A DNA stretch of 64,000 nucleotides, from positions 49,691 to 113,690 of the forward strand of contig JARBJD010000249.1 of the NCBI GenBank assembly GCA_033064195.1. The letters are read 5' to 3'. The notes below the pieces were generated by a model, which did not search any database, had not been told where the DNA came from, and was given only the letters and a program-made list of their open reading frames with translations. The DNA comes from Blattamonas nauphoetae. Taxonomy: Eukaryota > Preaxostyla > Oxymonadida. Below are positions 51,003-59,519 of the stretch, piece by piece (within the stretch, counting starts at the first letter, position 1; each line of letters begins with the position of its first letter). The translations under genes were made by a program, and so were the position numbers.

Positions 51003-51947
51003 TCACACCTCGTCTTGAAGCATGATGTTCTTTGTTTCGATGACATAGTGTGACTTGAGCCATTGCTGTGCCAAGTCGAAAAATGAAGCTGCAGTGTGAC
51101 TGTGTCCGGTATTCAATTTTAATCTTAGCTGTTGGGCGAGGTGTTTGGTGGACAGTCGGTTTCGTGGAAGGTCCTTCATCCATCTGATAACACGGAATCC
51201 TGCTTCAACAGGAACAGTAGTGACAGCGATAGTTTTTCCGATGGATGCAAGTGTCTGAATGAGTGGGAAGCAGTCATACGTTGAGGAGATAAGAATATCC
51301 AAAACAGAATGAAAAGAAGCTGATTGTATTCTTGGAGAGAGGAGAATTGTTTTCAGGAGATTCCATTCGCTCTGCACGGAGTCATTGACTGATGATCCAA
51401 AGAAGTTTTGAAAGTGACTGACCAATGAAGATACCGCTTCTTTGCCAAATGATTGGATGTTCTCTTCATTTCGCAGCATTGATCGGAAAATGTTGCACTC
51501 TGTCCGAAGGTTAGCTGCTTCTTCCTCTGGTAAACCACAGAAAAATTTTTTGCTCTTGAAAAGTGTCGATTTCTGAAACTGGAGTTGAGTGGAAAGGATC
51601 GCGAATAAACGGAGGAGTTCCACGAGTGGATTTAATCTAGGAAAGAACGAACGATCAAGAAAGCTGTCGAAGACTTCGGGTGGGAGAGTCTCGTTCTCAT
51701 CATTCAGAATCTCAGCGATAGCTTCAAAATTATCTCTGACGGACACACAACAGTCATACTTACTCATCCATCTGGTCTCGTTCGGAGTCGGCAGTTGTCT
51801 TGTTGGAATTTGAAGTGAGATTTGTTGAGTTTTCAGTTCGAGTCGACGTTTTTCAGTCTGATTGACATGACTACATATTTGTTTGACCAGTCTCCATATT
51901 TTCAGATAATGATGGTCGTTCGAGTCAAGTGCATGCTTCACTGCAAG
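51003..51947 (-). CDS. hAT-type transposase, C-terminal part with dimerisation region
   Basis: Same frame as 51951-52763 after the single TAG. It contains the all-helical insertion typical of hAT enzymes (ETRWMSKYDCCVSVRDNFEA). It ends with a VEAGFRVIRWMKDLPRNRLSTKHLAQQLRLK stretch, the conserved hAT C-terminal dimerisation segment (usually ERxFS...N.L....L). No frameshifts are seen in 314 codons, so apart from the TAG the gene is intact. Whether the stop is a true nonsense change, an error or a decoded codon cannot be told here. Confidence 0.8.
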   Translation of the reverse strand, partial: LAVKHALDSNDHHYLKIWRLVKQICSHVNQTEKRRLELKTQQISLQIPTRQLPTPNETRWMSKYDCCVSVRDNFEAIAEILNDENETLPPEVFDSFLDRSFFPRLNPLVELLRLFAILSTQLQFQKSTLFKSKKFFCGLPEEEAANLRTECNIFRSMLRNEENIQSFGKEAVSSLVSHFQNFFGSSVNDSVQSEWNLLKTILLSPRIQSASFHSVLDILISSTYDCFPLIQTLASIGKTIAVTTVPVEAGFRVIRWMKDLPRNRLSTKHLAQQLRLKLNTGHSHTAASFFDLAQQWLKSHYVIETKNIMLQDEV

Positions 51948-51950
51948 CTA

Positions 51951-52763
51951 CACCTGGTGCGCAGAACAATGGAATGAAATGATTTGTGAGTAGTCTCGCT
52001 TCATTCGGGCCACCATCCCTTTTTCTTTCCCCACTAAACTAGAGTCTCCATCCATACAAACTCCCACACACTGATCCAGTGACAATCCAAAATCATCCAA
52101 AATTGTTCGAAGAGCTGTATACTGACCCAAGCCCGTTCCATCTCCACACAATTCAGAGAGGCCAATATGCAGAGTCTGGAATTGCCTTTGCTTCAAGAAT
52201 CGTATCATCACTGAAAAGATTTTCCTGCCACAACAATCCACACCCGCATCCACCATCACCGAGAAGAATCCGGTCTGCGTTATCTCATTCAATCGAAGAA
52301 TTTTGAAATGAGAATCAAGGGAATCTACAAAAGTCTGATGATGATGGACAGAAGATATCGGAATGCGTAGTTGTGGTGGATGCTCTCTCGCACCAATATG
52401 GTGTGTCAGCTGAAGAAAAAAATCGTTTGGAAGGTTGTTCTTTGCAAGAAAAAGTGTATCACAGAATCTCTGCGCCACTAGGATCACCTCATCGTGAGGA
52501 ATTGATGGGCGATCGGGAAGAACATAATTTGGGGGTTGTTTTTGGACAGATTCCCTGTGTATTTTCGAAGAAAGATGTTCGCGGATATGATGTGGTGAGT
52601 AGGGATCACCATGAGTGGTGATGTAGGGATAGCTTCCATGCAGTTCGTCAGCAACTGCTTCTCGACACACTTTGCAAAGAACCCCTTCTTCTGAGAAAGA
52701 GCATATCTGGGAGATATCTTGCTCAAAATGAAGCTCCCAATTCAATTGCCATTTTGTGTACAA
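51951..52763 (-). CDS. hAT-type transposase, N-terminal part
   Basis: The ATG at 52763 opens a frame with an N-terminal zinc-finger-like stretch (VLCKVCREAV, then HIREHLSSKIHRESV, a C2H2/TTF-type finger). The first catalytic region of the hAT RNase-H fold follows (GFFSVMVDAGVDCCG, where the Asp is the expected first acidic residue). GVCMDGDSSLVGKEKGMVARMK follows, and then CSAHQV corresponds to the hAT C..H motif. The frame stops at TAG (51948-51950) but the alignment continues directly as LAVKHALDS in the same frame, so this is one gene of about 586 codons. It resembles the ZNF862-like branch of hAT elements. Confidence 0.8.
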
Positions 52764-54566
52764 ATGTGTTGAATGAGGTGTCTTCTTCTGAAGTTGAGTT
52801 GATTCTGATCTCTTTGTTTTTCTCTAGCACTCAATATGGACTGAAACTTGGGATTGTGTGTCCTCAGGCCGTTTAGCCTGACAATCACCTCATTTTTTCC
52901 CACCAAAAGTTTGTCTCCTCTCCATGATTCAGTATGTCTTTTTATTCCTTTTTCGACATTCCATCATTTATACACATCTATTTTAACTGCATTTTTGCAC
53001 CATGCTGGAGGATCAATTGAGCCGACGGGCACAAATGTGAGGTCCGATCATCGCCTATTTGGGAGCTTCGAGATTTCACTAAATTTGTCACTTTCTACTA
53101 TTTTCTGTTGTTTTCTTCACATTTCCTATTGATATTTTGACTTTACCATATTCAAAACATGAATAAAAGGAGTTTCCGGTCACATCAACGAGTTTCTTAG
53201 CATTCTCCAATGGATCGATCCCATTGTCATAGTTTTGAAAATGATGAAACCATCTATTCTGACGATCATTCGATGTTAATTCGCATGAATCTTGATCACG
53301 GAATGCTCCTCCTCGTTGTAAGTTGTCTTCATTCTTGTGTTCAGAACCAATTGCTTCGAATCGACTCAGACCCTAAAGTTCGAAACAAGTGTTCACATTT
53401 CCCTATTTTCATTTCATTATCACTTTTTTGTTCGAATAAAGACTCAAAGTTCACAAAACAGTAAGAAAAAAAGCATTCTATGGAAGTTCGGATCAAAACT
53501 GGTCGGATCAGTCGGATCCTAATCAGAAGCCTGAGAATGGGGCCAATTTGGTTTTTTTACGAATGTTTTCATTTTCTTGCGGAGGAGGCTGAGGATCTCG
53601 CTAATTTCGGTATCAATGATCTCATCTCATCACAACCTCTCACTGTATGAAAAATGGTGAGACTTTTTGAGATCGTAAAAAAGATCGAGAATCCGAATCA
53701 GATAACGAGACAAATCTCTCGAGCCGGTGTTTTGTCGATCTCGGCTGTGCGATGAGACGAGATTCGAAGATGTGCATTCGAACTTTTTTTTGATATCAAA
53801 CATTCTTACCCAAATCACGATAATCAAGAAAACCGACTGACAGTCACTGACTTGAGTAAAAGATTTATGGGTCGGATCTCGGAGAAATTGAAGTTTTGAT
53901 GATGATCGGGATATTCCATCTTTGAATGACAATGTGAGTAGTGTATAGAACGAATTGGGAACCACATTGAAAAAGTGGTGAAAAGCGCCATCTTTCGTCA
54001 TTTTTTCTCAGTGACTTCATCAAAAACAGTGTTTTTCTTCGTGTGTATGGAGTGAAAATTTGAATGAAATTTTGACAAAAAATGTTGAAAAAAATATATG
54101 TTTGAATGACGGTGAGAGTCATCGATCAATAGAAACCGGATCAAAATCGGTGAAGTATTCGTCGAGATCTGTACCGTTCTGTAGTCAAAAAATCGAAAAA
54201 TTGGATCATAATTTTTGAAAAACGGCCATATCTTGACAACCAACGGAGATCCAGACTCGAAACCACTCGCAATCGATCGAGGACTCGATTTTGCATATAG
54301 AAAAAGTCACTAGACATGGATTATTCGCACAAATTCCTCGAAATTCCAGGTGGGCCCCGTGGGCCCCGATATAGGGGTCTAATAATTCATTTACCAAAAA
54401 CGTGGACAGACAGACATATGAACATATTTTTAGATCTTGAAAATATTTTCATCCATGGTCATATCCGACACGGCGAATTCATTGGTGCAAGTTTTATTGA
54501 AATCGGATCGGTAGTTAAAAAGTTATGGGCATTTTTTTATTTTTTCATTTTTTTATTTTGTACTAA
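52764..54566. other. 1.8-kb AT-rich non-coding stretch, probably including the left end of the Polinton
   Basis: No supportable gene; short frames on either strand look accidental. From about 53,480 the composition becomes AT-rich. Motifs built on the theme CGATCCGATTTCAAT/CCGATTTTGATCC recur, for example near 54120-54160 and 54500-54525. The sequence contains a GC-rich palindromic patch (GGTGGGCCCCGTGGGCCCC, 54349-54367). Polintons normally have terminal inverted repeats of several hundred bases here. The partner end lies beyond the window, so the boundary cannot be fixed. An AGTAAGAAAAAAAGC string at about 53,460 is only a candidate terminus. Confidence 0.35.
54530..54566 (+). promoter_or_regulatory. 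T-rich promoter-like element before the tandem-domain gene
   Basis: TTTTTTATTTTTTCATTTTT...TTATTTTGTACTAA directly abuts the ATG at 54567. The same arrangement (T-rich tract, then TTTGTA, then a few A, then ATG) precedes the polymerase and integrase genes of this element. Confidence 0.55.
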
Positions 54567-55067
54567 ATGAATGCAACAGTCTTGCCTTGGCAAGGCTTCG
54601 AACCCTCGGTGAGAGTCTTGCCTTTGCAAGGCTTCGAACCCTCGGTGAGAGTCTCGCCTCAGCGAGGCTTCGAACCCGACAGGGGTCGAGAAATCTATAA
54701 CCAAAGACGTCGAACGAATGCAAAGCAAGCGTTGATCGAGTCGATGAAAAAGGAGAATTGTGAGCTCGTTTCTGATTACATTCACGGGTCAACACCGGTC
54801 ATTTATGTTCATGAAGGCGTCGAATGGAGGATAAAACCGAAGTTGTGGAATCAAGGTAATCGACCTCACAAGTCACAACGTCGACACTACACTCAATCAT
54901 TTGTTGAAAACGAACTGAGGAAATACAACTGTGAGCTCGTTGGTGAGTACAAGCAAGTGCTCACACCGTTCACGTATCGGGTGATTGGAGATGATAAAGT
55001 TTACCGAATTCGACTCGATTCATGGTTGAAAGCGAAGAATAAACCACCTTTGAGAAATCAAAAATAA
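54567..55067 (+). CDS. Polinton protein with two copies of a 50-residue domain
   Basis: 166 residues. The first 45 are encoded by three palindromic repeat units (period 36 bp, peptide unit like VLPLQGFEPSVR) and are probably not part of the fold. The rest is a direct duplication. Residues about 50-105 (ALIESMKKENCELVSDY...VEWRIKPKLWNQGNRP) match about 109-163 (FVENELRKYNCELVGEY...VYRIRLDSWLKAKNKP). The pattern recalls small zinc-ribbon or treble-clef DNA-binding modules in phages and homing endonucleases (LGEY...C..CGH.W...L..G..CP.C), but the cysteine ligands are missing. A DNA-binding role is inferred and unproven. It lies just upstream of the polymerase, on the same strand, 43 bp apart. 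Confidence 0.7.
   Translation: MNATVLPWQGFEPSVRVLPLQGFEPSVRVSPQRGFEPDRGREIYNQRRRTNAKQALIESMKKENCELVSDYIHGSTPVIYVHEGVEWRIKPKLWNQGNRPHKSQRRHYTQSFVENELRKYNCELVGEYKQVLTPFTYRVIGDDKVYRIRLDSWLKAKNKPPLRNQK
54578..54690 (+). repeat. three tandem double-hairpin palindromic units
   Basis: Units at 54578-54613, 54614-54649 and 54650-54690. The consensus is AGTC[TC][TC]GCCT then a 3-base loop, then AGGC, then TTCGAA, then a second small hairpin (CTCGGTGAG or ACCCGACAGGGGT). The first stem is GCCTT/AAGGC or GCCTC/GAGGC, with compensating base changes between units. The 36-bp period keeps the reading frame. Confidence 0.8.
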
Positions 55068-55075
55068 TGACGAAT

Positions 55076-55110
55076 CTTTTTTTATTTTTTTATTTTTTAA
55101 TTTGTAGTAA
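55076..55110 (+). promoter_or_regulatory. T-rich promoter-like element before DNA polymerase
   Basis: TCTTTTTTTATTTTTTTATT then TTTTAATTTGTAGTAA directly before the ATG at 55111. It shares TTTGTA-G-AA-ATG with the element before the integrase gene. Confidence 0.6.
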
Positions 55111-58100
55111 ATGACAACAGTCTCACGTAAAAATGATATTCGACAAATTCAAGAACTATTTCCAAATACAGTTTTCAGATTTGATGATGGTCGAACATAC
55201 AATCCAAATAGTACAAACTATCAACATCATTATTCATTTCTCCTTTCAATGCTACGACACCGAGATGTTGAGTTTCCATATCCAACAACAAATCTCACCT
55301 TCTCCAATCTTCGTTTGTTTCTGAAAGAAGTGAAAAACAGACGAGAGATGTCGACTGAGGATCACAATGTCATAATCATGGACATGAAAGCACATCCGAG
55401 AATTAACGAAACTGAATTGAAAAGGGAAGTGTTCAAAATCACACGGAAACTGAAGTCGATTGAGGAGAAATTGGTGGATCATTGGATGAAGAATCTACTG
55501 ATCATTCAAAAGAAAAATGAACAAATGGAAAACAGAGAAGTGAAGCACTTTGATGGATTCAATGAATGTATTTTACTTGCGGAACCACGAAACAAAACTG
55601 CATTTGATTCCTGTTTATTGAAGGCACGAAAGAAGTTCAAAAAGAACGAGGTTGATAAGGTTAATGCTAATGGAAAACCTTATCAGTTGTACTTCCACAA
55701 TCATTTGAAAACTGTTGAGGAAATCACCACCTTCATCAAATCTGTGTACGACAAAGAGAAGGATCATCCATTCAAGATCAGCATCGATTTTGGAAAGATT
55801 GTTGAAAGAAAAGATGGTGATGAGACGCTGTACAACGATTTCAGACAAGAACTGGAGAATTCATCGAAGAGTTTTCCGACGGTGATCAGAAACGAGCCGG
55901 ATATCAATGAGTATTCCAAATATGCAATCAATCTCATCAAGGAATCACAAGAGAGAACACTCATGGATACGAAAACAATGTTCATTGCTTTCCATTCCAT
56001 TCTTGTTGCTGTGTATCGATTTCCAGTGGCAGGGAAAGCGAATGCCATCCTTTGTGAACACATCAAAACGAGAAACATTCGGTACATTGATTCTGAGTTC
56101 AACATTTGCTTCTTTCAATCACTATCGTTCCTCACACTTCCTGAAATTCCTGGTAAGAAAATCTCAATCAATATGAGAAACACAGAAGCGTACAAACTGT
56201 TTGCAGAATTTGAGAATCTTACACACCTTCGATCACATCAATTAACGGAGTATTTACGCAATTATCCTGGCTTTGATATTGCTTGTGATATGGAGAAAGC
56301 AATGACAAAATTCAACATCACAGTTCACATCTATGAATACGATGAAGATAAGAAACGTTACTTCCTCAGTCAATCGTACATCAACGAGAATGATGATTCA
56401 AAAGTTCTAAATGTTCTGATGATTCCACTCACTGCAACGCTTGTTCATTTGATGTACATTGTTGATCCTGAGAAAATCACTGGATATAAACTGTGTCCTT
56501 ATTGTCAATCAAGAGGATTTCAAGTGAAAGATACAAACTTCAAGAGATACTATGAGAAGCATTTAGCAGAATGCAAAGAACTTGATGGAAAACATGTGAA
56601 GAAGATCTCCCTCGATCGTACACCAAGACCGAATGTTCCACATATTCTCAACAATAAGACCCATGAATTTCTGATGGCACACAAAAGACAAGACGAATTC
56701 AAACCAACACAATACTACATCACATACGATTTCGAAACGATGGAAGATCTCATTCTTGACAATCTATTCTCTGATGATAATACTCAGTTGATCTCACATT
56801 TGAAGCCTCTCTCTGTTGCATCAGCAATTAAGACAAAATCAGGAGTGAAGTCAATCTACTTTGATCTTCGAGATGGAAAGGATTTTGTGAAGCAATGGAT
56901 CAGAGAACTCTTCAAATATGCTGAGACAGTACGAGAGGACAACTACTACGAAGACCCAGAGATTCCATCTCAGAATGAAGTCAGTGTGATTGGATTCAAT
57001 AGTTCAAGATTCGACATCAATCTCATCTTCCGTGATCTCGTTGACAAGGATTGGAAAGTCGTGAGCTTCCTTGGATCAACAACGAAGTACAAACAAGTAT
57101 TGATCAGACATGAGAAGACGCAGCAAGTTCTTCGATTCATTGATATGATGTCGTACACAGGACCAATGACATTGGATAATGCAGTAAAAGCCTTTGGAGG
57201 AAACACCACACTCCAGAAATCATTCGTTGCTTACGAATCTTTTGATTCATCAGACTACGATACAGTACTAAGCAAACAAGAACCATTCTCCAAATATGAA
57301 TTCTATTCGAGTCTGAACAACAGTGAAATGTCCGACAGCGATTACCAAATGTACCTTGATGATTGGAAGAAGCAAGGATTCAAGAACCGTTGGGAATATC
57401 TCAAATTCTACAACATCCGAGATGTCGAATGTATGATTGCACCTCTGGACAATCTGATTGATCTGAACTTCCAATACAAAGTGGATATGTTGCACAATCT
57501 CTCATTGTCAGCCAACGCTTCTGCAATCAAATATGCGTGTGCCTACAAAGACTTTGATATTGATGAAGACTATAATGAATGTGACGAATCTGGACCAATC
57601 AAAATCACCAAACAATACTGGAAATACAAAGTTGAAGGATACAGGTATCAAGACATGAAAGCTCATCGCAATACTAACAACAATGTCATTGAATCTGACT
57701 ACGAATGGTTCTTAAATGAATGTCAAAAATGTTGTTACATTTGCAAAAGCAGTTTCTCACAAGCAGTGCGACCAACGTTGGACAGAATCGACAATGCAAA
57801 AGGTCATTCAAAAGAGAACGTGAAGATCTGCTGTGATTATTGCAACACCTACAAGTCAGACAAGGATGAGCATCTCACACGATTGAGAATTCAACTCAAG
57901 AAGTACTGCATCTGGAAATCATTACCAATGACTCTGACACATGAGCAAACATATCACAAACTGAGAGCAGCAGTTACTGGTGGATTATCGAATGTTCAAC
58001 ATCGACAGAATATCAAAGACGTGACACCAATCAATCACTTCTCATTTGAAGATGGTGTTGTCAAATCAACCGATACTGAACACATCATGACTCACGTTTG

Positions 58101-59457
58101 TGGTGTTGACTTTAATTCACTGTATCCAAGTGCTTTCTCCTCAATCAAGAACGAGAACAATCCGTATACTAATCACAGAATGTACATGCCAGGAAGATGC
58201 TTGTATACCCTCACAAATGATTCTCAATGTCGTGAGATCATCGAAGACAAGAATCAGAAGACACTATTCGTTGCAGAGTTGAAAGGACACATCGATGAGA
58301 AGTACATCAATGATTTCATTAACTTCCCACCGATCTTCAGAAACATCATTGTCAATTCAACAGAAGAAAACATTGGAGAGAAGACTTATGCTTTGATGAA
58401 GAAACATGGATTGAAGACTGATGACAAACAACGGAAGCTGACCCAACTTTTGAGCACACACGATCAGTATATGTTCTTTTCGACATACTATCTGTGGTTC
58501 CTCATCGACTATTGCCACTTTATTATTGATGACGTAAAGAGTGTGATGGTGTTCTCGAGACATGCTGGATTTGAACCATTCGTGACCTCGTTCATGAATG
58601 ATAGAATTGAAGCAATGAAGGTTGGAAACAAGGGAAAAGAACAGTTCTGTAAGACGAACTTGAATGGTAGCTACGGATACGATGGAATGAACACTGAGAA
58701 ATACAACTCAATCACAATCTGCAATGAGAAGAGAACATACTTGAAACAAATGATGAAAGGATTTGTGGCGACAAGAGAGATCAATGAGGACAACTACATT
58801 GTGATTGAAGATCGAGAGAAAGCATCGTGCAAAACATGTCTGCAAGAAGCAGTATTCACACTCGACAATGCCAAGTTCTGGTATCTGAATTTCATCTACA
58901 ACTTCATGTATAAATGCCTAGACATGAACAAGATTCACTTCTGTGAGGGAGATACTGACTCTGCATATTGGGCGATTAGTGGAGATCCAAATGCTGGAAT
59001 TCATCAACAATTTGAATCCGTGATTGCTGACAAGGAATTCTATGATGCTCACAAATATGAATGGTTTCCCAATCCTGAAAAGGGAGTTGATGATGAGAAG
59101 AAACTGTTAGGACTAGCAATTGAAAAGGAAGGCGAACAGATGATCTGTCTCGCACCCAAGTGCTACTCTCTCGATGAGAAATGCAAAATCAAAGGTGTGT
59201 CATTGAAGAAAACGAATATCACAAGTGACGATTATGTGAAGTGTCTTAATGGAGAGAAAACAGTGACAACAACATTGAACTTTCAGACGAGAAGAGTTCA
59301 TTCTGATGATGACACCAATGGATTTGAGATTGCGAAAATACAACAGCAGAAACTCAGTCTCAGTGGAATTCATCTGAAGGCAATTGTACTTGAAAATGAA
59401 TCATGTCCTCCATTCATTCACGGACTGAAAGCAGTGGATTACAAAAGAAGCCCCTAA
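55111..59457 (+). CDS. polB: Polinton protein-primed family B DNA polymerase with embedded HNH-like domain
   Basis: 1,448 residues. The N-terminal third includes a DSEFNICFFQSLSFL segment (about 330), as in other Polinton polymerases, and a CPYC...H...C zinc finger (about 461-490). Exonuclease motifs are YDFETMED (about 539), GFNSSRFD (about 630) and YNIRDVE (about 767). Polymerase motifs are DFNSLYPSAF (about 999), KTNLNGSYGYDG (about 1180) and EGDTDSAYW (about 1278). All catalytic acids are present. Between exonuclease III and motif A, at about 870-925, there is an HNH-type zinc motif (CCYICKSSF, PTLDRIDNAKGHSKENVKICC, CN..KSD). The frame is open throughout, so the enzyme is probably functional. 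It would replicate the element from protein-capped ends. The stop TAA sits in a palindromic repeat. Confidence 0.93.
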   Translation: MTTVSRKNDIRQIQELFPNTVFRFDDGRTYNPNSTNYQHHYSFLLSMLRHRDVEFPYPTTNLTFSNLRLFLKEVKNRREMSTEDHNVIIMDMKAHPRINETELKREVFKITRKLKSIEEKLVDHWMKNLLIIQKKNEQMENREVKHFDGFNECILLAEPRNKTAFDSCLLKARKKFKKNEVDKVNANGKPYQLYFHNHLKTVEEITTFIKSVYDKEKDHPFKISIDFGKIVERKDGDETLYNDFRQELENSSKSFPTVIRNEPDINEYSKYAINLIKESQERTLMDTKTMFIAFHSILVAVYRFPVAGKANAILCEHIKTRNIRYIDSEFNICFFQSLSFLTLPEIPGKKISINMRNTEAYKLFAEFENLTHLRSHQLTEYLRNYPGFDIACDMEKAMTKFNITVHIYEYDEDKKRYFLSQSYINENDDSKVLNVLMIPLTATLVHLMYIVDPEKITGYKLCPYCQSRGFQVKDTNFKRYYEKHLAECKELDGKHVKKISLDRTPRPNVPHILNNKTHEFLMAHKRQDEFKPTQYYITYDFETMEDLILDNLFSDDNTQLISHLKPLSVASAIKTKSGVKSIYFDLRDGKDFVKQWIRELFKYAETVREDNYYEDPEIPSQNEVSVIGFNSSRFDINLIFRDLVDKDWKVVSFLGSTTKYKQVLIRHEKTQQVLRFIDMMSYTGPMTLDNAVKAFGGNTTLQKSFVAYESFDSSDYDTVLSKQEPFSKYEFYSSLNNSEMSDSDYQMYLDDWKKQGFKNRWEYLKFYNIRDVECMIAPLDNLIDLNFQYKVDMLHNLSLSANASAIKYACAYKDFDIDEDYNECDESGPIKITKQYWKYKVEGYRYQDMKAHRNTNNNVIESDYEWFLNECQKCCYICKSSFSQAVRPTLDRIDNAKGHSKENVKICCDYCNTYKSDKDEHLTRLRIQLKKYCIWKSLPMTLTHEQTYHKLRAAVTGGLSNVQHRQNIKDVTPINHFSFEDGVVKSTDTEHIMTHVCGVDFNSLYPSAFSSIKNENNPYTNHRMYMPGRCLYTLTNDSQCREIIEDKNQKTLFVAELKGHIDEKYINDFINFPPIFRNIIVNSTEENIGEKTYALMKKHGLKTDDKQRKLTQLLSTHDQYMFFSTYYLWFLIDYCHFIIDDVKSVMVFSRHAGFEPFVTSFMNDRIEAMKVGNKGKEQFCKTNLNGSYGYDGMNTEKYNSITICNEKRTYLKQMMKGFVATREINEDNYIVIEDREKASCKTCLQEAVFTLDNAKFWYLNFIYNFMYKCLDMNKIHFCEGDTDSAYWAISGDPNAGIHQQFESVIADKEFYDAHKYEWFPNPEKGVDDEKKLLGLAIEKEGEQMICLAPKCYSLDEKCKIKGVSLKKTNITSDDYVKCLNGEKTVTTTLNFQTRRVHSDDDTNGFEIAKIQQQKLSLSGIHLKAIVLENESCPPFIHGLKAVDYKRSP

Positions 59458-59493
59458 GGGGCTCAGACAAAGAACAGCGTTCTTTGTTTCGAA
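59449..59493 (+). repeat. double-hairpin palindromic unit at the end of polB
   Basis: AGCCCCTAAGGGGCT, then CAG, then ACAAAGAAC-AGC-GTTCTTTGT, then TTCGAA. Both stems are perfect. The AGC loop and following TTCGAA match the third unit at 54650. The polB stop codon is the loop of the first hairpin, so insertion may have set the present C-terminus. The structure could also act as a transcript terminator or 3' processing signal. Confidence 0.75.
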
Positions 59494-59495
59494 TA

Positions 59496-59519
59496 AAAGC
59501 AAACTTTATTTTTGTAGAA
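59496..59519 (+). promoter_or_regulatory. T-rich promoter-like element before the integrase gene
   Basis: CAAACTTTATTTTTGTAGAA immediately before the ATG at 59520. It is the shortest and cleanest version of the shared upstream element. Confidence 0.6.

Noticed and set aside
50726-53007. hAT terminal inverted repeats (CAGTCATGGGCAAAA and a similar inverted string ending at 53007)
   Set aside because: The match is imperfect and the 8-bp flanks (TACTATAG and GAGGATCA) do not agree, so the hAT borders are left undefined.
53630-54400. Minus-strand frames of 60-120 codons in the AT-rich region
   Set aside because: They overlap each other in several frames, have no conserved motif, and lie in what is probably Polinton terminal sequence.
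54567-54700. CRISPR-like array at the three 36-bp repeats
   Set aside because: Units are directly adjacent without spacers, in a eukaryotic transposon, and are translated in frame.
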